NCBI GenBank assembly: GCA_004431415.1
Contig: QPMI01000412.1
Location: forward strand, 1-64,000
Source: Cyanophora paradoxa
Taxonomy: Eukaryota > Glaucocystophyceae > Cyanophorales > Cyanophoraceae
Direction: 5' to 3'
Length of the DNA stretch: 64,000 nucleotides
Part shown: positions 32,701 through 43,582 of the stretch, piece after piece
Layout of the letters: each line of letters begins with the position of its first letter
How positions within the stretch are numbered: position 1 is the stretch's first letter
The notes under the pieces: generated by a model
Seen by the model: the letters and a program-made list of their open reading frames with translations, nothing else
The model's database searches: none
Told to the model about the DNA's origin: nothing
Translations under genes and position numbers: made by a program

Positions 32701-34828
32701 TCTCGGGACCAGTTGAGGTGTCAGCGAGCTTTCTCGGGTGGACGGGTGCGTCTTCCTCCTGATTTCGTTTTCTCTTGCGTCTTCTTTGTGCTGAAAGCTG
32801 GATCTTAGCGGCGCGGTCGTGCGTCATTAGCCAACAGACGGCCCTCAACTCCTCAGCATCCCTTGGCACGTCGCCGAATATAAATGGATCCCAAGAGGGC
32901 GTGATCATTGCCTGGCGGTCGATCGTGCCTGTGGATGGAACCCAGCCAGCAGTAGCAGTGGCAGCGTACAATCCGTCTCTGCGATCCTGCATGTGCGTTC
33001 GCGCTGCACCTCAGGGCCTTGCAATAGATTAAAGCTGATTATGATTCATAAATCTGTCTGTCCATTTTATATCACATTTTTTACTAATTGTACGTATACA
33101 TCCTGCGCGCAGAGTCTCGTGGCGTTGCAGCAGCTGCCGGATTGCATCGGCCGCTGGATCTGGTCAGTCCTCCACCAATGTTGCCGTCGAATTTCGGATC
33201 GTCTCCCGCCTCGCGTTCGCCATGGCCGTCCGATACACGATAAAGGTGCCTCGATGTTCGCCCCGTTGTGCACTGCGCGGAAAACCGATCGAACATCGAC
33301 CAGATGCCGAAGTACGCTGCCATAAGCGGCGTGGTCACGGCCTCCACGCGCGGAGAGAAGCAGCAGACCGTGTTCCGCGGCCTGCGGCCCGTCATCGTCC
33401 CCGTCCTCCTGACGCCCCTGCACTTCGAAAACGGGGCAGACGGCCTTCCGCAGTACAGCGCTTCCCTGCAGCAGGCCAGCAACCGCCTTTCCGAGCTGGA
33501 CGAGACATCGTTTGTGAGCGAACGCAATATATAGCACGCCACTTGAGCTTTACACGCATACTTAGCGTGGCCGGGTTTCCCGCAGAGACTGTGCTCGCTG
33601 ACGCGTCAGCTCTCCGAGCCGGTCAGGGATCCCCCTCCACCGCCCCTCCGCTCTCCGCTCACGCGCGGGGCACAGGAATGCGCGCCGGAGTCGGTTGGCT
33701 TCCGCGCCGAGTTCGAGGTCAACACGGTCTTCCTGCTCGTGCGCACCCCCGATCGCGACCCACCATTCTGTCAGTCAAGACCCAAATTAAAGCGAGCCGC
33801 CCGCCAATTCTTCAGGTGTCTCGGGTGATTCGCGCGAGCTACTTGGACACAGTGGCGGACATTGCGGCCCTCGCCGGCAGCGCTCTGGAGACTGGGGGGC
33901 AGCTCGTCGCGGCATATTACGCAGTCCTACAATTCTTGCAGGCTTGCCTCCAGATCGCTAAACTTGGATTCTGAAAATGTCGCTCATTGCAGCGTGCGCA
34001 TGCGTGCAGATGCGGCATGTGATCACGCAGAAGGTTCGGGCGGCAACTGGAAGGCACACAAGCAGTACTGCAATTTGCCGTCCATGGCCAGCTTCAGCCG
34101 TGGACGTCAATGCCGCCACTGCACGGCTCTCGGCCTCTCGCAGCTCGTCCGAATTGAACGTGTTCTTCTCTGCAGTGGCCTCTAGATCGCCGCCGCGGAT
34201 CGGCCGCAGCGTTCCGAACGTGTTCCGGCCAGCTCCCTATATTGCTGCGGCTGCATCCAGGCTCGATAGCGAGCCGTTGCCAGCGCCAATCGCAAGTTTT
34301 CCTGACGTGACGGGGGCCGACGTCGACAATGACATGCAGTCGCAGCCCTCGATCGCCCTTATCGATCCACCATCGCTTGACGTCGATCGCGACGCACCTC
34401 GCACCGCTTTTCATGCCCCGAACGTATTCTTCAAATCGGACCCCTCAATTCACCAGAGAGATCCAGACGGGACGCATACGACATCACCTGCCTCCGCGGC
34501 CGATTTTAGATCCGCCCCCAGCGGCAACGTCACGATCAACGTGGCTCAGCTCCATGGCCACGACCAGCTCCCTCGTACGCGTGCACGCAGCGCTAGCGTA
34601 CCCCTTCTCTCGCGTCCGCGGACGAAACTTCGCGCGTCGTTGTCGAAGCCGGCCGATCTGGAGCAGGTGGATCAGGCGATATCGATCCCAACTGCGACGC
34701 CTGATATCGATATCGATCTTGAAGCGATGCGTGCGGATCCTTTCTTGAGCGACTATGTGGCCATGCAAATGGGGCGAATTCGCGCGGATACAGACGACGT
34801 AGCGTCTTGTCCTTATATTGTAATTTAA
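17769..34828 (+). CDS. Giant multi-exon surface protein: LamG domains, long ectodomain, about 24 cysteine modules, TM helix, cytoplasmic tail
   Basis: Plus-strand exons line up over 17 kb without a convincing terminator. In order: a hydrophobic start (ATG 17769, uncertain), LamG/concanavalin-A-like domains (18.2-20.4 kb), a beta-rich ectodomain (20.6-24.7 kb), cysteine modules of the ephrin-receptor-like/TNFR-like type (24.9-31.0 kb), a transmembrane helix (YRIFAILVGAVGVAVL..., 31619-31705), then an acidic/Ser-rich tail with two further weakly hydrophobic stretches (about 32430 and 33890), ending at a stop at 34826-34828. Introns are short, GTGCG...GCAG. Such architecture fits a cell-surface adhesion or recognition receptor. 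The start, the exact exon joins, and whether this is one gene or two adjacent genes remain open; no internal polyadenylation signal or new signal peptide was recognised. Confidence 0.55.
18150..19195 (+). other. LamG-like domain 1 of the giant protein
   Basis: Exon pieces: FSIEIWHVF near 18185-18210; YDYLPGYTSWFWQCD near 18548-18600, ending GLRAGSWT at about 18680; then, after an intron, ITWDASGLISFYRNGNLIG (18758-18810) and FVNGWVSG; then MWSKALSSSEVVSSYQGS (19045-19100). The order 'W-x-F, W-T-H-x-x-x-T-W-D, G-x-x-x-F-Y-x-N-G, A-L-S-x-x-E-V-x-x-x-Y' is the usual Laminin-G_3 pattern. Confidence 0.7.
19430..20440 (+). other. LamG-like domain 2 of the giant protein
   Basis: The same order recurs: SLVIEFWRV (19507-19535), WNYVVLCWRP and FTSYLNGLQVDSATR (20069-20165), YIGHPNEW, then GVLADLRIWRGTPTSDDVVESY (20305-20375). 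Domains 1 and 2 are tandem with similar intron positions, which suggests internal duplication. Confidence 0.65.
20590..24660 (+). other. Beta-rich ectodomain of the giant protein, unrecognised
   Basis: Exons include SYIVSCVAFATTSLGATSPP (20925-20975), VKSSDRGRVVCAA (21178-21215), a block with several N-x-S/T sites (21795-22135), IYRKLV-type segments near 23180, and a possible third lectin-like unit at 23825-24230 (GGQFAFYITGDQI, MAGDVSGTITYGARG, VAAAVYKDGTLFIV). Repeated 'V-x-C-A-A/V-A-F' strands suggest Ig-like or filamin-like sandwiches, but no family is clear. Confidence 0.4.
24885..31010 (+). other. Array of about two dozen cysteine modules in the giant protein
   Basis: Each module reads C-P-x-G-[TY]-[FY] ... 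C-x-x-C-P-x-[GN], as in Pfam-type ephrin-receptor-like (GCC2/GCC3) and TNFR repeats. Clear examples: 24935-24995, 25395-25560, 26165-26332, 26645-26880, 27862-28110, 30563-30745. Most exons encode one or two modules. Introns sit at equivalent places, splitting either the second Cys codon (phase 2) or the Gly codon just after it (phase 1). Several N-x-S/T sequons follow GTF or GSF. This region probably forms a rigid disulphide-bonded stalk. Confidence 0.7.
31600..34828 (+). other. Transmembrane helix and cytoplasmic region of the giant protein
   Basis: The helix IFAILVGAVGVAVLTAGLLMMCYIHC (written here in part only as a landmark; 31625-31707) is followed by HCDRD, a charged stop-transfer. The tail has acidic segments (DDEIELRR, EAADLEKKLEFEEQ) near 32285-32365, a second hydrophobic stretch at 32430-32482, a conserved-looking exon at 33300-33510, a hydrophobic exon end at 33890-33970, and a last Ser/Pro-rich exon, about 34035-34828, with repeated D-I-D-I-D motifs. 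Confidence 0.5.
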
Positions 34829-35430
34829 TTAATAGTGTGGCTCAACTCTCAAGTATTTGTTGATTGTTATTTGTCTTATTCTCCTTAATGCACTTGCTGA
34901 TGATGACCGACGTCGGACTCCGAGGCTCAGTGAGCTGCAGCGAGCTCGAGCTCCACAATAGCTGAAAGAGCCTGTAGAAGAACTTCGGAAAAGCTTGAAG
35001 GCTTGCATCTGACTCATCGGATACGTATACCGTAGACATGTTTATATACGTGTGTACAGCACTGTGCACTGCGGCAAGCAGAGACTAGTTACACTAGTGG
35101 CCCGGCCGCGTTTGTCGCGCCGGGGGTGCAAGGGGGGAACCGGCCCGGCGGGATCTAATGAAAGAGTCTTAGTGGGACGCACATGCGTGATGCGTGCGGC
35201 AGATCGACCCCGGCCCAGTGCGCGCGGGACGTTGAAGTGTAAAGATAAACACAGATTAAGATTGAAAAAAAAGAAAAGGCTCGATAAGCACACGCTGCGA
35301 TCAAACCGAATAAAGAAAAGCCTTAATGAAAGGCCAGATTCAGCGCACATTATATTAAAGATTGTTCTGGAGCCGAAAAACGCTGCGCATCAACTGTGTT
35401 CGCACGGCCTACCGCTAACCCTGAACAGCT
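34829..35430. other. Spacer after the giant gene
   Basis: The sequence is AT-richer, with a short A-rich purine run at 35255-35285. I see no supported gene. Its 3'-UTR is probably here, on the plus side. Confidence 0.4.
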
Positions 35431-35437
35431 GGCTAAA

Positions 35438-36172
35438 AGATGATGGTGTTGTCTGCGGAGGGCTCGCCGTAAACATAGGCGATCCAGGCCTTCTGGAGGG
35501 GGTCGGGGCGGAAGTAGATCGCGACCATGGGGGTGGGCGGCAGCCAGCGGCGCCGGTCCTGAAGAGAGCCGTCTTGCAAGAGCATGGCCATGGTGAGGCG
35601 GCCCGCTGCCTCGAGCGCCCCTAGAGCCGCGCGGCTGGCGCGCTGCTCGCTCCCGCTGCGCATCTGGTAGACAAGGTCTTGAATTTCAAAAAAGTTTCGA
35701 TGTCCGCGAGCTCGAGGCCGGCGGGGCGCAGGCGCTCGAGGACCCCCATGTGGAGGTCCTCGATCGCAGGCCTGCCGTTGCGGTGCAAGCTTGATGCAGT
35801 GAAAACTAGTCCAGGCGCCACGGGTACCGTGTGGCGTACGCGGCGCACTGCAGCTGCGAGGAAGCGGAAATCTAGAGGAGACAGCTAGGGAGAACTTCGG
35901 ACAAGCGAGTCCCTGCGGAGCAGGAGTGGCCTTGGGTGTTGAGTTCGAAAACCACTTTTTCCGAGTTCGAGAAAGCTTTCGCGAGCTCGACTTTGACGCT
36001 CGAAAGTCGAAGGCTGACCGGTCCACCGAGCCAATCGGATCGCGAATAACGCGTAAGGCTCATTTTTTGCAGGTGTTGCAAACTGGACCTCGAAAACGGC
36101 CTCGTAGAAAATTTTTGGCTGGAGCGAGGGAACCGGAAGCAAGGGGGAATTCGAATTCTTCCCCCCTTGCAA
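35438..36172 (-). CDS. Small unrecognised two- or three-exon gene piece
   Basis: Minus-strand coding character is seen at 36172-35885 (FYEAVFEVQFATPAKNEPY), 35848-35715 (VFTASSLHRNGRP, then IEDLHMGVLERLRPAGLELAD) and 35675-35438 (LVYQMRSGSEQRASRAAL ... MVAIYFRPDPLQKAWIAYV). The final frame ends at the stop at 35438-35440. The last two pieces join well across a GT...TTTTTGAAATTCAAG intron. I do not recognise a family. It lies at the left edge of the duplicated region and may be the 3' remnant of a larger gene. Confidence 0.35.
36139..36170. repeat. 32-bp near-perfect palindrome
   Basis: GCAAGGGGG-AATTCGAATTC-TTCCCCCCTTGC is self-complementary except for a small asymmetry. Beyond it, 36173-36590 holds a C-run (36358-36377) and no gene. 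Confidence 0.8.
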
Positions 36173-36939
36173 TTACTACTCGATCGCGAGCGCTAGCTCA
36201 TCCTCAGCTACGGGAACTTGAGCTTGGCAACGTGCATGACCTAGAATGTTCGAATTCGCCTTTTGTATCGCAGTAAATATAAATTATGAATTTGCGTCTT
36301 GGGCCCCGCATCGATATCTGTATTCTCATGTGAGCGTGTACCCTTGCGAGTGGTCTTCCCCCCCCCCCCCCCCCCCCGGCCTGTTTCTCCGGTCCTCCCT
36401 CGGGTGACCGCGCGCGGTGCGGGCCCCCGTTTCAAAACAAAGAGCAGCCACCCTCAGGCCTTGAAGCCCCGATTGCAAGACCCATCATGATCATGGCATG
36501 CCAAGTCCACTTCTGCTCCGCAGGGACTCGCTTGTGAATATTCTGCCGGGCGTACACTTCAGTTGACTATAGCTACAATATGAATTGCATGCCTGTATAG
36601 GGCTGCAAACGGGGCTAAGGTCTACAACAAGACCGACAGCTACGAATTTCGAAGGTGCTGGCCTCTGGATCTGGGCGCCTCAAGGGACAGGGTGGGCGGG
36701 AAACGCGAAATATTAATGAACCGACTCGGGCGCCGCGCTTGTTTGCAATCGAGAAAACGCGTATGGGCACGCGATCACAAGTTGCGATTGACCACTTGAA
36801 TCAAATCAGAATATTAACAAGTTTAGACCGACAGCTACGAGCTACGAGGGTGCTGCAGCTGTGGCCACGAAGTTCAGACTTCGAAATCGAGGCTCGAACA
36901 GCCGGCTCGCTACCCTCAGAAAATCTACTTTACTACCCA

Positions 36940-39506
36940 CTACCCAAACAACGGAACCAACACGCTGAATACTGCAATCATAATAGCGACGTTAAGTATG
37001 ATTGCACGTGCGGACTCGAAGCCTTCGTAGATTAGGCTCCGACCGTTTTCCTCGTAGGCTTCGCGAACGCCGGCCCCAAAGAAGGCGGGGCCGAGGGTGC
37101 GCTCCCACCAGCCGAGCTGCCGCTCGAGGGCGCATGTGGCCCACTCGGGCGCGAGCCGCGTGAAGGGCGAGAGGACGTAGGCGAGCACCGATGCCTGGAC
37201 CAGGGCCAAGAGCGTGATAGGGCCAAGGTGCGGCCACCGCCAGGGAAAGAGGCGCGCATTGGCGAGCCAGAGGGCGACGAAGGCGGCGACGGCGAGCGCG
37301 CAGTACGCCGCGAGGACGCCGCCGAGCTGGAGCACGAGGAGAAGGGACAGGGGCACATGCTTGAGGCTCGCGAGCCGCCGGCCGGCCTCGCCGCGGACGA
37401 GGGCCCAGGTCGACGGCTCAGCGGGACCCGGAGCGGGCGAGGCGGGGGTAGCGGCTTGCGCCGGCTCGCTGCGATCGAGCGACGGAGCCGGGGAGACGAC
37501 GACAAACCCGGGGCGGTCGCGATCGTCCCCCGCTTTCGGCGCCGCAGCTGCAGCTGCAGCCTTCGACGCCGACTCGGCAGCGCCGGCAGAGGGGAGGGCA
37601 GGAGACAGCGGCTGAGGCCGGGTCGACGTCCCTTCCGCTTCTGCGCCGGCCCCGGAGCGGCCCTCGAGCGCCAGGTCGGTCTGCGCGCGCCCAAATGTCG
37701 GACCGAATGCTAAGGCCCGGGCCCGCGCCGCCGCCGCCGCCCCCGGCGCTGACCTCGGGGTCGTAGAGGACGGGGCTCGCGGCGGCGCGGAACGCGGCCT
37801 CACACTCGGGGCCCACCTCCCGCCACCGCGCCTGCCCGCCCCGCCCGCGGCCGCGCCGCCCTCCCGCGTGAGGCCTACGGGCGATACGAAGTGGGGGGTG
37901 GGGAGGGGGGTACGGGGGCACCCGAATGCGGCGAAGGGAGAGGCTCAAGTACGGCCCCTCGGCCCCCGAGAGGCCCTCTGCGTCCGCAGTGAGCGGTTAT
38001 TCGCGCGTCTAAGGCGCGCGCGCGCCCCACGGACCGCAGACGGGGCAGATCTCCGCCGCGCCTCCCGCCCGCCGGCGCTCCAGGCACGTCTTGTGAAAGC
38101 TGCGGAAATGCGATTCCGAGTAAATAAAGCATCGCCGGCGCCTGAAACGATGCGCGAGAACGACCGCACTTGTGCCCGCAGAAGAGGTACCCGTCCGAGG
38201 GGCGCGAGACCGGATCGAAGCAGATCGCGCAGAGGTCTCCAGTGTACCCCGGCTCGTGCCGCAGTTTCTGCAGCTCCTGCACGGACCAACAGAACTGTCA
38301 CGAACTTCAATCCGATCTGAGATTCGATCGCCCTCACCTCCAGGGCGCGAGCGGCGGGGGGTACGGAGTGCTCTGGCGGGTCCTGGCGATCAGCTCGCGA
38401 CCCCCTGGGCCAGGGCCACATCCATGGCCAGCGCTTCGCGGCCCAGAGTCCCGCCAGAAAAGCGAGAGCTGCGCGCGAAATTCGACTTCAGGCCGAGCTT
38501 AAGCCTTCAAATTCTACGAAAGCCCGCTGCGCTTGATCATGAGGGTGAGCGGGTTCCGCGCACCGAGTGCAAGAGCGTAGAAGGCGGGTCGCTGAATGGC
38601 AGTTGCGATTGCAGCTGCGGACGATGCGGCCCGCTCGAGAAGCTCCGGCGCGCGGGCAGCCGCAAGGCCCGCAACTGCTTTGGAATCAGCCGCGCGCGGA
38701 CGTGGATTTTAGATGCAAGCTTAAGATCTAGAGAAGCTGCCGGCACCTTCGCTGCCGCTCGCCGCGGCGGCAGGCCGCTCGAAGCGTACGAGAGCCGCGA
38801 GAAACGCCGTTGCAGCCCCTAGACCTGCAGCCGCCGCCGCCGCTCGATGAGCACGTGGGCGCGTAAATTGATCTGCGTGTCAGAAAGATGAGTTCGAGTA
38901 CAGGCCACGGCAATTCACTGGCGCGCGAATAAATCTCTTGCGCGCGATTTAATTTGAATTCCTCGAACCAAGTACTCTGCAAACCTTGATCGCGGCGAGC
39001 TTCTTCATGGCGAGCTCGAGGTTTAGGAGGCTTCGCGATCGAAGTGCATGTGCAGCTGCTCGAGGCTTCGTCAGAGTCTGCATGATCATGACGACTCGGC
39101 GAGCGCGAGATCTAGAAGATGGCGCATGCATAAGGGCGCATTCGTCGCACCGCGGGCTTCCTTCGTCCTCCTCCTGCATCGTTGCAAGATTGAACTCCGC
39201 GTCAAGATCATGAGCGTCGCCCGCGTGGCGATGCGCTGCAGGCGACTGCGGCTGCTTTTCTGCAGCTGGCACGAAATCGAAACGCGTGGGCACGCTGACT
39301 ATCTGCGGCCGCGGCCGCACGCTCCATGAGAGCGTCGCCCCAGAGCGACGCTGCTTCAGTTCCCCCAGTCGGCAGAACGCCGCGACGCGCCGCCGAGGCC
39401 AACGCAGCGCAAGAAGGCTATCCGCGCTTTCGGCTCTTTCCGCGATGGCTTGCGACCAGCTCGCTAAAGGCGCTGCAAAGACCGCGCCGTTGCCTGCGGC
39501 GAGCAT
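36940..39506 (-). CDS. RING-type E3 ubiquitin ligase-like membrane protein, copy A
   Basis: The start is ATG 39506 (MLAAGNGAVFAAPLASWSQ). Exons then give a helical segment (LNLELAMKKLAAIK, about 39000), ASSAAAIATAIQRPAFYALAL (38540-38640), the RING N-half LCAICFDPVSRPSDGYLFCGHKCG (38168-38240), the RING C-half SFHKTCLERRRAGGAAEICPVC (38040-38110), and a long last exon (37700-36940) with a proline/alanine linker and two or three membrane helices (LSLLLVLQLGGVLAAYCAL; ITLLALVQASVLAYVL). It stops after LNVAIMIAVFSVLVPLFG at 36940. The cysteine/histidine spacing allows two zinc ions. Membrane anchoring suggests ubiquitination at an organelle membrane. The substrate is unknown and the family not identified. 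It is divergent from VPS15. Confidence 0.6.
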
Positions 39507-39780
39507 GGCGGGCCCGGGGCGCGGCTGGCCGAACTCGGAAAGGCCCGGAAGTTGGGGCTGAAACACAGGGACGGGTAGAGGGCCACGCTTCGTTCGCAGG
39601 CCGCTCAAGTCACATCCTCGCCTCTCCGCCCCTCTCGCGCTCGAGGATCCGGAGCTCGTCAGTCGAGAAGAGCGGCACGGGCTCGCTCCCTAGCCGCGGG
39701 GTAGGCGCGCGGTCGTGTGACCCCAAAAGCTCTAGCGGCCCGCGTCCCGGCGGAGGGCGCGCAGTCGCAAGCGCGGCGCG
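39507..39780. promoter_or_regulatory. Bidirectional promoter region, copy A
   Basis: 274 bases separate the start codons of the divergent RING and VPS15 genes. The interval is conserved in copies B and C, notably CGCTCGAGGATCCGGAGCTC (39639-39658) and GCGGTCGTGTGACC (39708-39721). I see no TATA box. Confidence 0.6.
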
Positions 39781-42700
39781 ATGGGGGCGGCAACGAGCGT
39801 CTCCGCGCCGGCGATGGCGGCGCAGGGCGACGTGCACCTGCTCGGCATGACCGGCCTCACCTTCGTCGACCACCTCGGGGGCAGCCGCTTCATGAAGACG
39901 ATCGAGGCGATCCACGACGAGGGCCACGTCGTCGTGAAGGTGTACGCGAAGCGCGACGCCATCGCCGCCCGCACTAGGAGCGCCTCGCGGTGCGCGTGCG
40001 GCCCGCCGCGCGTACGGGGCCGGGCCGGGCCGGCGCGCGAGGCCGACGGCGAAGCGGGCGCGCGCAGAGATCAAGAGGCTGCTGCCGCTGGACGAGTGCC
40101 CGAACGTGATGCCATTCCAGCGGACCGTGGAGACGGAGAAGGCGGCGTACCTCTTCCGGCAGCACTTCGCCTGCAACCTGCGCGACCGCCTCGTGTCCGC
40201 CCCGCCCGCCCGCCCGCCCGCCCGCCCGCCGCACCGCCGCGCACCGCCGCGGCCGACCGGGCGGGTGGGCGCAGGACGCGGCCGTTCCTGCTGGCGCTGG
40301 AGAAGCGCTGGATCGCGTTCCAGCTGCTCTCGGCGCTGGAGCAGATGCACGGGCGGGGCGTGTGCCACGGGGACGTCAAGCCGGAGAACGTGCTCCTGAC
40401 GACGTGGGACTGGGTCGTGCTGGCGGACGCGGCGCCCTACAAGCCGGCGCTGCTGCCCGAGGACCCGCCCTCCGACTTCTCGTTCTTCTTCGACGCTGCC
40501 GGCTCCCGCCGCTGCTGCCTCGCCCCGGAGCGATTCCTCCCCGCCCCGCACGCCCTAGCCCCCCCCCCCCCTCCTCCCCCTCCCCCTCGCCGTCCTCCAC
40601 GGCCCCGGCAGCGTCCGCGGGGGCCGGGGCGGCGGCGCTGACGCCGGCGATGGACGTGTTCGGGGCCGGCTGCGCGCTGGCGGAGCTGCTGCTCGACGGG
40701 GCGCCCCTCTTCGACCTCGGCGCGCTCCTCCGCTACCGCCGCGGCGAGGGCCCCGGGCCCGGCCCCGCCCTCGCCCGCATCCCCGACGCGCCCCTGCGCG
40801 CCCTCGTGGCGCATATGACGCAGCGCGACCCCGCCGCGCGCCTCCCCGCCGCCGCCTACCTCCTCCCGGGGCCGTGGAGGGCGCCGGCGGCGCCTTCCCG
40901 CCCTGCTTCCCGCGCCTGCACGCCTTCCTCGCCGGGCTCCGCCCCCTCGACCCGGATTCGCGTGTGGCGGCCCTCGCCCGCGCCCTGCCCGACCTCCTCG
41001 CGCTGGAGGGGCCCGCCGAGTGGCCCCCGCCGCCGCCGCCGCCCCCGCCGCCCTCCTCGCGCGCCGCCCGCGCCGCCGCGCCGGCCGCCCTCGCGGAGGA
41101 GGTGCGCGCCCTCGCCCGCGACTTCGAGCGCTGGCGCGCCGCCCTCGCCTCGCCCCCGGTCCGCGCCTCCCGCCCCCCCGCGCCCCCGCCCCGCCCCTTC
41201 GCCCCTCACCCTTCTGCGCAGGCCGGCGTGCGGAGCCCGCCGCCGGGCGGCCCGCCGCCGCCGCCGGCGATCGCCTCGCCCGGCCCCTCCACGCCCTCCA
41301 CGGCCCGCGCCCGGCCCGTCGTCCCTGAGCCCCGGGAGGCCCCGCGGCCCTCGCCCCCCGAGTCCCCCGCCACGCCGCCGCGGCCGGGCAACGGGTCGCT
41401 GCTCCAGCCCCAGCCGGGGGCGGGCGGGTCGGGCCCGGGCCCGGCGCGGGGCACGCCGGCGGCGATCCTCGCCGGCGCACTATGCGCCGCCTTCCGGAGC
41501 CTGCGCCTGCCCGAGTCGAAGCTGCGCGTTCTCGACCTCATGCTTCAGGCGCGCGAGCGCCGGCCCCGCCCCGCTCCACCCGCCGATCTGATCTGATCTG
41601 ATCTGATCTGATCTGAGCCGGCCTCAGATCTCGCCGGCGGTGGAGGACGAGGTCCGGCTCCAGCGGCTCGTGCCCTTCGCCGCGACGGCCCTCACCGACG
41701 CCGCGCCCCGCGTCCGCGCCGCCGCCCTCCGCACCCTCACCGCCCTCGTCCGCCCCACCCCGCCCCTCCCGCCCCCATCCCGCCCCGCCCCAGCTGAGCT
41801 CGGCGGGAACCAGCTGGGGGCGGTGGGGGCGGTGCCGGAAGGGGAGGGGCCCCTCTTCGCCGAGTACGTCCTACCCGCCCTCTCCTCCCTCGCCGCCGAC
41901 CCCGACGAGGTGCCGTACCCCCCTCCCCCACCCTCTCCCACCCCCCCTCCGACCCCCTCCGAGCAGCTGGTGCGAGTGGAGTACGCGGCGAGGCTGGCGG
42001 ACCTCGCCGACACCGCCCGCCGCTTCCTCGACACCTCCCTCGTGCGCCCCGCCCTTGGCGTATCTTCTTCTTTCCTTTGATCGGCCCGCGCAGCTCGCCC
42101 GGCACCGCGCCGCCGCCGCCGCCGCCGCCGCTGCCGCCGCCGCCGCCGCGGGGGCCATGGCACGGGCGCCATCCCTCGCCCCGCTCGCCTCGCCGGCCGG
42201 GAGCCCGCCCCCACGGGCGAGTCTCCCCGCGGCCGCCCCCACGTCGCCGGCGAGGACGGGGCCGGGTCCGGCCCCGGGGCCCCCGCCCCTCTCGTACGAC
42301 TCGGAGCTCCATGGGCTCCAAGAGGCCTTCTCGCGGTGCGCGCGGCCCCGCCCTGCTTTAGCCTTCGCCCAAGCTCGAGCTTCCTGCTGAGGGCCGCTTC
42401 GCCCCCGCGCAGGCTGGTGATGGATATGATGTCGCGGGACGCGCCCAGCGCCGTCCGTACCGTCCTCCTCGCCGTGAGCACAGCACGCCCTCAGCATGCC
42501 CCGCCGTCCTTAAGCTTCCCGTCGGGCGCCGACGGCCGCGGCCTTGCGCGCAGGAGATGGACCGGCTGTGCGTGATGCTGGGGCGCGAGCGCGCCGCCAA
42601 CGTCGCCCTCCCGCTCCTCATCTCCACCCTCAACGACCGCGACCCCCAGGCGCGCCCCCTCAAGATCTAATCTGATCTGACCTGACCTGACCTGATCTGA

Positions 42701-43582
42701 TTTCTCCCCCCGGCAGCTGCGGCGGGGCTTCTTCCGGGCGGCGCAGGGGATGGCTTGCTTCTTGGGCCCGGCGGCCCTCCACGAGTTCCTCCTCCCCTGC
42801 ATCCTCCAGGCCCGCCCGCCCGCCCGCCCCCAGCGCCCTCAAATCGAATTTGATCCGCGTCTTAAAACTTCCCACGCGCCCGCAGGCCTTCCAGGACGCG
42901 GAGGAGGGGCTGCTGGCTGCCGCCCTCGCCGCGCTCGCCGCCCTCTGCCGCCTCGAGCTCGTCCGCCCCGCCCCGCTCTGCGCCGAGGTCGCCCCGCGGG
43001 CGGCGCCCCTCCTCCTCTACCCGGGCCTCACCGTCCGCCGCGAGGCGGCGCGCCTCCTCGCGACGGCGGCGGCGCTCCTCGGCCCCGCCGACGCCTTCTG
43101 CGGCCTGCTGCCCGTCCTGCGGCCCGTCCTCGCGCGCGAGCCGCCCCGCCTCGAGAGCCCCGAGGCGATCCTCGCCTCCCTACCGCCCCCCGTGCTGCTC
43201 TTTCCCTTCTGCCCTCCCCTTTATTTGCTCCTCGCCCCTCACGCGTCGTCCGCGCAGGTCTCCCGAGAGGCCTTCGCCCGCGCCGTCGTCGCCGCCGCCG
43301 CCGCCGTGCGCCCCGTCCCTTCCTCGCCTGACCTGCCCGCCCCCTCGCCCGCCTGACCACTTTGCAGGCGGCGGCTCCGCCGACGGAGCAGCGGCGCCCG
43401 TCCGAGTCGGCCGCGGGCGCCACGCCGGCCGGCTTCTCCCCCGCGCTGGCCTCCCTGCGCTCCCTCGACCCCGCTGAGCGCTCCCCCCCCCCTCTCCGCC
43501 TCGGCGCCCATCGCCATGCTGCTCCGGCCGGGGCCCGCGCCGCGCGGCCCGGCCTCATCGCGCCCCTCGTCGGCAGCCCGCC
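39781..43582 (+). pseudogene. VPS15: VPS15 (PIK3R4) copy A, frameshifted and lacking the WD40 domain
   Basis: ATG 39781 gives MGAATSVSAPAMAAQGD, an N-myristoylation-type start, then the Vps15 kinase hallmark region: HGRGVCHGDVKPENVLL (40345-40395), LLPEDPPSDFSFFFD, CLAPERF, and HEAT repeats from about 41640 on (VPFAATALTDAAPRVRAAAL; EYVLPALSSLAADPDE; VEYAARLADLADTARRFLD). Against copy C, exon 1 has lost four bases and one base (39960-39995), which shifts the frame before the next exon; other indels fall at the C-run at 40560 and the G-run at 40868. Homology ends at 43582, inside the linker after the HEAT repeats, so the C-terminal propeller needed for VPS34/VPS30 assembly is absent. A truncated expressed form cannot be ruled out. 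Confidence 0.75.
41586..41616 (+). repeat. (GATCT)n array at an intron of VPS15 copy A
   Basis: There are six GATCT units just before the acceptor CCTCAG|ATCTCGCC. Counterparts lie at 42663-42701 (mixed CTGAT/CTGAC), at 54022-54055 and 52977-53011 in copy C, and at 59511-59540 in fragment D. Each unit contains CTGAT or CTGAC, which match the branch-point consensus. Confidence 0.85.

Larger units (their letters stand above)
36590..43582. repeat. Segmental duplication copy A (RING gene minus, VPS15 plus)
   Basis: Copy A shares the RING gene and the promoter with copies B (44283-47205) and C (about 52107-58727), and the VPS15 kinase plus HEAT parts with C. Its left edge against B is marked by GACCGACAGCTACGA and 'TTACCCTCAG.AAATCTACTTTACTAC' upstream of the RING stop. 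The right edge, where it departs from C, is near 43582 (GTCGGCAGCCCGCC is the last shared word). Confidence 0.85.
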
